A stretch of 10,480 nt of DNA, from the NCBI GenBank assembly GCA_021827255.1, contig JAKAWO010000053.1, positions 1 through 10,480 on the forward strand. The letters are read 5' to 3'. Below are positions 6,975 to 10,480 of the stretch, piece by piece. This DNA comes from Acidobacteriota bacterium. GTDB taxonomy: Bacteria; Acidobacteriota; Terriglobia; UBA7540. Under the pieces are notes generated by a model. It did not search any database, was not told the DNA's origin, and saw only the letters and a program-made list of their open reading frames with translations. Made by a program: the position numbers and the translations under genes. The stretch's first letter is position 1; the number at the start of each line of letters is the position of its first letter.

Positions 6975-7664
6975 GTGGACCTTGCAACGGAGACCCTGGC
7001 TCGCATGGACGCGCGGATTACGGAGAAGCACCTGCTTCTCCACCCTTTTTACCGAGCTTGGACCTGCGGACAACTGCCGCGGGCGGCCCTGATTGACTAC
7101 GCCCAGCAGTACTATCACCATGTCGCGGCTTTTCCGACGTATCTCTCTGCTCTCCATTCGCACACGGAGGATCCCGCCGTGCGCCGCCACATTCTCTCGA
7201 ACCTGACCGACGAAGAAGCGGGCCGCCCGAACCATCCCGAGCTTTGGCTACAGTTCGCCGCAGCGCTCGGCTTGAGCCGGGAGGATGTTTCCAGCGTTGA
7301 GCCTTGGCCCGAAACCCTGGCGCTCGTCGCCACGTTTCGATCAATTTGCCGCGATGGGAGCACGGCCGCCGGACTCGCCGCACTCTATGCCTACGAAAGT
7401 CAGATTCCCAAAGTGGCGGAAGCGAAACTGGAGGGTTTGCGGCGGTTTTACGGATTCAGCCCGCCCGATGGCGTGGCGTACTTCAAGCTGCACATCGAGG
7501 CTGATCGTGAGCACTCCCGCGTCGAACGCGAGATGCTAGAGGCGTCCCTTGACGCGGCAACCGCTCCCGCCGCCTTAGTCGCCGTGAACTCTGTGCTTGA
7601 CAGCCTGTGGAATTTTCTGTTCGCGGTTGGGCGTCGCCATGCCATTTGTGAGGAATCAAGCTAG
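6975..7664 (+). CDS. CADD-family diiron protein, probable self-sacrificing pABA synthase
   Basis: 229 aa from GTG 6975, with GAGGAGG (6964-6970) four bases upstream. The fold is the TenA/PqqC-like helical bundle of Chlamydia CADD, which replaces PabABC in folate synthesis by cutting para-aminobenzoate out of one of its own tyrosines. Compared with chlamydial CADD from memory, all key positions recur with a shift of one. Iron ligands are E80 and H87 (DEEAGRPNHPELW), E141 (YAYESQIPK), H173, D177 and H180 (KLHIEADREH). Tyrosines are Y26 (HPFYRAW), Y42, Y140 and Y169. The proposed amine donor lysine is K151 (VAEAKLEGL). The eukaryotic cell-death role ascribed to the chlamydial protein is not expected here. 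The gene lies 145 bp after the sulfurtransferase on the same strand, with a strong hairpin between them. Internal Met11 is an alternative start that would still keep Y26. Other TenA-like enzymes are less likely given the full residue match. Confidence 0.9.
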   Translation: MDLATETLARMDARITEKHLLLHPFYRAWTCGQLPRAALIDYAQQYYHHVAAFPTYLSALHSHTEDPAVRRHILSNLTDEEAGRPNHPELWLQFAAALGLSREDVSSVEPWPETLALVATFRSICRDGSTAAGLAALYAYESQIPKVAEAKLEGLRRFYGFSPPDGVAYFKLHIEADREHSRVEREMLEASLDAATAPAALVAVNSVLDSLWNFLFAVGRRHAICEESS

Positions 7665-7791
7665 CTCATGGAGATGTTGGATATGGGGAGGCATCCGGGC
7701 CGGACAGCTTTCCTGCTGCGCACACGTATCCTCCCGGCGGTCCATTCCATCCTCAGCGGAGGTCTCGAGCGCTGATCGTTGGTCAAGGCGG

Positions 7792-7995
7792 CTATTTTAG
7801 GCGAACCTCCAGCGATTTTTTCACCTGGGTTATGGCGATTTTGTCTTCCCGCGCCAACCAGCCCACTGCCAGCTCAACCAGCGGACCGGAACCATTGATT
7901 TTCTTCTTGAGTCCGGAAAGCGTCTGAGGCCCTTGCTCACTGAGTGCCTGCCAGACCCTCCCGGCGGTTTCTCCGACTGCTTGCGTCATTTCCAT
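7792..7995 (-). CDS. Small winged helix-turn-helix protein (DUF2582 type)
   Basis: 67 aa. The whole protein is one short winged-helix domain: a first helix AGRVWQALSEQG (11-22), the helix-turn-helix TLSGLKKKINGSGPLVELAVGWLARE (25-50), then the wing DKIAITQVKKSLEVRLK. This is the pattern of the DUF2582 winged-helix family as I know it, whose targets are unknown. It might bind DNA, but it lacks any sensor domain. ATG 7995 has AAGGAG eleven bases upstream, a rather long gap; ATG at codon 3 is an alternative. It stands alone and converges on the CADD gene, with 127 bp between the stops. Confidence 0.7.
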   Translation of the reverse strand: MEMTQAVGETAGRVWQALSEQGPQTLSGLKKKINGSGPLVELAVGWLAREDKIAITQVKKSLEVRLK

Positions 7996-8534
7996 TGTCT
8001 CTTCGTCTCCTTATTTGTCTCCCTGTATCCGCTTGCCTGAAACTCATCATGCCGCTTGAAGAGTCCGCGGGTCGTAGCGCCCGGGAAGCTCCGCCGAGCC
8101 GCCGCTTGGTCCATCGGGCAAGGCGTCCCGCTGAGACAAGCAGCGTCTGCTTCCGAACAGAGAGGCTCAGCCCCCAGCGGCCACATGCTGCCCGGCCGAA
8201 GAATCATCGCCAAGGTGAATGGTCACATCCCATTTTCGCGCAATTCCGCACTTAGTAAAACCAAAAAGTAATTATCAGAGGAATAACGAACTTCTTTCTG
8301 ACTCGCAGCACGCTGATCTCTGGGCTGGTCCACCGAGCATTCGTGCCAGCTTCAATCCGCAGGCGCGGGCCCGCCCGCGCCATTGTCAAGTAACCCTTTT
8401 CGCGGCGTTTCCACACGGAGAGAGGTTTTTGCGGAATCCGGGGCGGGCGGGAAACAGTCATCCCGAATCCAACAGACGGCGGGCCAGTTGCCGGTAGTAT
8501 CGAAGTTAGGCGGAGTGGTAACGAGGGGCGACTG
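7996..8534. other. Gene-poor stretch
   Basis: No ORF here has a convincing product, ribosome site or family motif. The readable frames give low-complexity Arg/Ser/Pro-rich translations typical of GC-rich non-coding DNA. It holds the leader of the winged-helix gene at the left, an AT-richer patch near 8255-8300, and a strong GC palindrome at 8362-8381. It might be a decayed gene, but I see no recognisable remnant. Confidence 0.5.
8362..8381. repeat. Perfect 9-bp GC palindrome (hairpin)
   Basis: GGCGCGGGC (8362-8370) and GCCCGCGCC (8373-8381) are exact complements separated by two bases. As RNA it would form an eight-pair stem with a four-base loop. It lies about 155 bp beyond the stop of the small membrane protein gene and has no T tract immediately on either side. 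A terminator-like or cruciform element is possible. Confidence 0.5.
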
Positions 8535-8750
8535 TTACCGGCGTGGCTTGGAGAAGAACGAGGCCGCGAGTTCGATCAATCCCCAGAAGACAGCGCAGAA
8601 CCACAGATCAACCAGAGTGCCAAGGTCGGGATGGTAGGAGTGATGCTGGGCTGCGGCCGGGAGGCGAGATTGAACAGCAAAATAAACCACGTTGCCGGCG
8701 ATGATGGCGGCCAACATGCGGATCATCGGTGCTGCCTTGCGCCGTGTCAT
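8535..8750 (-). CDS. Small two-helix membrane protein, unknown function
   Basis: 71 aa. After a basic N-terminus (MTRRKAAPMIR) there is a hydrophobic helix at about 10-27 (IRMLAAIIAGNVVYFAVQ). A short polar loop with three histidines (QHHSYHPDLG, 35-44) follows, then a second helix at about 46-66 (LVDLWFCAVFWGLIELAASFF), ending in the basic SKPRR. The positive charges at both ends put both termini in the cytoplasm. AGGAGG lies twelve bases before ATG 8750, a long but usable spacing; ATG at codon 9 is an alternative without a good site. I do not recognise the family. Amphipathic charge distribution and hydrophobic periodicity support it as a real gene better than any other frame here. Confidence 0.55.
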   Translation of the reverse strand: MTRRKAAPMIRMLAAIIAGNVVYFAVQSRLPAAAQHHSYHPDLGTLVDLWFCAVFWGLIELAASFFSKPRR

Positions 8751-8927
8751 CGAGCGGGAAAGCCTCCTAGGACTACTACGTTAGAACCTTTGAAATTGGA
8801 TTCTGCTCTTTTGTGGCAGAATATTTTTGACCACTATGAGTTGGCCCTGTGTTGATGCACCTTTGAAGGCAATTTGAAATCGGTCCAACTTCCCTGTTTG
8901 GTTCCGGCTATGCCGGGTTAGGAGAAG

Positions 8928-9009
8928 TGCGAAAGGGGGGATTCGAACCCCCACCCCTTGCGGGACCAGATCCTAAGTCTGGCGCGTCTGCCAGTTCCGC
9001 CACCTTCGC
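8928..9009 (-). tRNA. tRNA-Leu (anticodon UAG)
   Basis: The minus strand folds as a class II tRNA. The acceptor GCGAAGG (9009-9003) pairs with CTTTCGC (8935-8929) with one G-U, and the discriminator base is A8928. The D arm reads GGCGGAACTGGCAGACGC. The anticodon stem CCAGA/TCTGG encloses the loop CTTAGGA with anticodon TAG, which reads CUN leucine codons. A short variable arm (CCCGCAAGGGG) and a T arm with GGTTCGAATCC follow. The 3' CCA is not encoded (CTT follows), so it must be added by the CCA enzyme. An apparent minus-strand ORF through it (8908-9207) is only the translation of the tRNA. Confidence 0.97.
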
Positions 9010-9373
9010 GACATAAGCTATGCCATTATCGCACAGGACCGCGCTAGAGCGCTGCCCTTCTCGACTCGACGCGCAGCCTTTTCCGTCTCTCACGTGCCTT
9101 CTGTTCGTTCCATGCTGGAATCGCAATGGGGGTGGCGCTTCGGAGGATCGGGCAAGAACTTTAGAGAACCAGGCTATGGCCCAAAGCGTCAGCGGACTAT
9201 ACTTCATCCTTGAGGCTAGGCGGAATCTCGCCGACTCATCTGCGGCGCTGACCTTCGGTGCAATCCCCTCCTGGAGCGCGCCACCCTAAGATGGATGGGA
9301 GGCAGCGACACGGCCTTGGCGACGGCCCAAACGGTTGGCTAATCCGCTACGAAAGCGCCTCGAAGGAGAAAAC
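9010..9373. other. Intergenic stretch between tRNA-Leu and the aldo/keto reductase
   Basis: I find no gene. On the tRNA side, minus-strand GATAAT (9030-9025) is a possible -10 for the tRNA, but no good -35 accompanies it. A small perfect palindrome, GCGCT/AGCGC (9041-9052), lies just beyond. On the reductase side the only clear signal is AAGGAG at 9363-9368, its ribosome site. Confidence 0.5.
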
Positions 9374-10369
9374 ATGCAAAAACGCAAACTTGGAAAAAGC
9401 AATCTTGAAGTTTCAGCACTCGGGCTGGGCTGCATGGGCATGAGCTTTTCTTACGGCCCGCCCAAAGACAAGCAGGAGATGATCGCTCTGATCCGGGCCG
9501 CCGTCGAACGCGGCATCACCTTCTTTGACACCGCGGAAGTCTATGGCCCGTACACCAACGAAGAGCTGGTGGGAGAAGCCCTCGCTCCCTTCCGCGGGCA
9601 AGTGGTGATCGCCACGAAGTTTGGCTGGAAAATTGATCCCAAGGCGGAGCGCGGATTGGCCGGGCTCGACAGCCGGCCAGAGCACATCAAGCAGGTCGCC
9701 GAGGGTTCGCTCAAGCGGCTTCGAGTTGACGTTATAGATCTCTACTATCAGCACCGTGTTGACCCGGAGGTTCCGATTGAAGACGTGGCGGGAGCGGTGA
9801 AGGACCTTATCCGGCAGGGCAAGGTGAAGCACTTCGGCCTTTCCGAAGCCGCGGCAAAAACGATCCGCCGTGCCCACGCCGTCCAGCCGGTCACCGCAGT
9901 GCAAAGTGAATACTCGCTTTGGTGGAAGCGTCCGGAAGAGGAGGTGCTGCCGACCTGCGAGGAACTCGGAATCGGCTTCGTGCCCTACAGCCCTCTGGGC
10001 AAGGGCTTCCTGACGGGCAAGATCAATGAAAACACGGCGTTCGACAGCTCCGATTTCCGCAGCATCCTGCCTCGTTTTGCGCCGGAGGCTCTGAAGGCAA
10101 ATCAGGCTTTGGTCGATTTGCTCGGCAAGATCGCAGCGCGGAAGGAGGCGACGCCAGCTCAGGTCGCGCTCGCTTGGCTGCTGGCGCAAAAGCCGTGGAT
10201 CGTTCCCATTCCCGGCACGACCAAGCTCAATCGCCTCGAAGAAAATATCGGTGCAGTCGCCGTCGAACTCACGCCTGACGATCTCCGCGAAATCGAAAGC
10301 GCGGCCTCGAAGATCACGATCCAAGGGGCTCGATATCCCGAACACATCGAGCGCATGACAGGTCTGTGA
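9374..10369 (+). CDS. Aldo/keto reductase, AKR13-like
   Basis: 331 aa. I prefer ATG 9374, with AAGGAG (9363-9368) five bases upstream; an in-frame TTG at 9335 would extend it by 13 residues with no such site. The protein is a full-length (beta/alpha)8 NAD(P)H-dependent oxidoreductase acting on aldehydes or ketones in the cytoplasm. The catalytic tetrad is visible as D52 and Y57 (FFDTAEVYG), K82 (ATKFGW) and H127 (YYQHRVDP). Cofactor-binding segments are SPLGKGFLTG in the middle and IPGTTKLNRLEENIGA near the end, with the Arg and Asn that usually contact the NADPH adenosine phosphate. The opening RKLGKSNLEVSALGLGCMGMS and the WW in the seventh segment (EYSLWWKRPEEE) are typical of the AKR13/YakC-like group. 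The substrate cannot be told from sequence. It is a single gene with a palindrome-rich tail. Confidence 0.94.
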   Translation: MQKRKLGKSNLEVSALGLGCMGMSFSYGPPKDKQEMIALIRAAVERGITFFDTAEVYGPYTNEELVGEALAPFRGQVVIATKFGWKIDPKAERGLAGLDSRPEHIKQVAEGSLKRLRVDVIDLYYQHRVDPEVPIEDVAGAVKDLIRQGKVKHFGLSEAAAKTIRRAHAVQPVTAVQSEYSLWWKRPEEEVLPTCEELGIGFVPYSPLGKGFLTGKINENTAFDSSDFRSILPRFAPEALKANQALVDLLGKIAARKEATPAQVALAWLLAQKPWIVPIPGTTKLNRLEENIGAVAVELTPDDLREIESAASKITIQGARYPEHIERMTGL

Positions 10370-10390
10370 GCGCCGGGCCTCGCTCTCGTT

Positions 10391-10461
10391 GCATTCCGGT
10401 CTGCGCACAGAGTACGAATGCGAAGTTTCGTAGCGCAGGCCGCCGCCTCTGCGGTCTGCGC
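10391..10461. repeat. Palindrome-dense element downstream of the aldo/keto reductase
   Basis: Several pairings overlap within 71 bases. GCATTC (10391-10396) pairs with GAATGC (10416-10421). TACGAA (10413-10418) pairs with TTCGTA (10427-10432). GCGCAGGCCGC (10433-10443) pairs with GCGGTCTGCGC (10451-10461) around a seven-base loop, with one G-U. The ten-mer CGGTCTGCGC occurs twice (10397-10406 and 10452-10461). The last hairpin could end the reductase transcript, but the following bases are only moderately T-rich. It may also be a copy of a dispersed REP-like element. Confidence 0.5.
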
Positions 10462-10480
10462 CTCTTGTCTTGAATTCCCG

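Noticed and set aside
7668..7775. A 35-codon ORF just after the CADD stop, rich in Leu and Arg
   Set aside because: Ribosome site is poorly spaced (GAGGA about 13 bases upstream), the peptide shows no recognisable feature, and chance ORFs of this length are common here.
8900..8920. CCGGC/GCCGG mini-hairpin downstream of the tRNA as a terminator
   Set aside because: Five-pair stem with a three-base loop and no T tract in the direction of tRNA transcription.
8908..9207. A 99-codon minus-strand ORF with the phrase VAELADAPDLGSGP
   Set aside because: This is the well-known false translation of a tRNA-Leu gene, which occupies 8928-9009.
9287..9343. TAAGAT followed by a 15-codon ORF upstream of the aldo/keto reductase, as a second leader peptide
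   Set aside because: The -10-like hexamer has no -35 partner, the spacing to ATG 9296 is only three bases, and the peptide has no run of any one amino acid.
9413..10408. A 331-codon minus-strand ORF opposite the aldo/keto reductase
   Set aside because: Antisense shadow of a clear enzyme gene; no motif or ribosome site of its own.

Overview
The window looks like chromosomal DNA of a GC-rich, soil-type bacterium. The most likely phylum is Acidobacteriota. This rests on remembered family resemblance (the YvcK form with an extra segment after the nucleotide-binding loop, the CysA-like sulfurtransferase, and a CADD homologue), not on a search. There are no phage, plasmid, IS or CRISPR signs, and the genes are mostly housekeeping.

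Layout. Positions 1-2919 (minus) hold the N-terminal 973 codons of the glutamate synthase large subunit, cut by the left window edge. A small plus-strand lipoprotein with an NTF2-like domain follows (3200-3715). It converges on a minus-strand pair: a TPR-repeat protein (4841-5524) upstream of a YvcK-type protein (3781-4767), with a possible terminator hairpin between them. From 5583 to 5812 two divergent promoters can be proposed. The minus one serves the TPR gene. The plus one serves a 25-codon ORF ending in four Cys codons (5820-5897), then a two-domain thiosulfate sulfurtransferase (5972-6829), then, 145 bp on, a CADD-type protein (6975-7664). A short winged-helix protein (7792-7995, minus), a gene-poor stretch, a 71-aa two-helix membrane protein (8535-8750, minus), a tRNA-Leu(UAG) (minus), another empty stretch and an aldo/keto reductase (9374-10369, plus) complete the window. 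A palindrome-dense sequence follows the last gene.

The most interesting part is 5783-5971. A promoter with an extended -10 lies so close to the small ORF that transcription should start at or next to its ATG. The ORF ends in Cys-Cys-Cys-Cys-Arg, and the next gene is a sulfurtransferase. This is the architecture of the leaderless polycysteine leader peptides that act as cysteine-responsive attenuators in mycobacteria, here in what appears to be an unrelated phylum. The CADD homologue behind it keeps every iron ligand and every tyrosine and lysine implicated in self-sacrificing para-aminobenzoate synthesis. If the transcript reads through, a folate-precursor enzyme would share a cysteine-sensing leader with a sulfur enzyme.

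The ends of genes were read by hand. Promoter, terminator and RNA-fold calls are visual matches without energy calculations.
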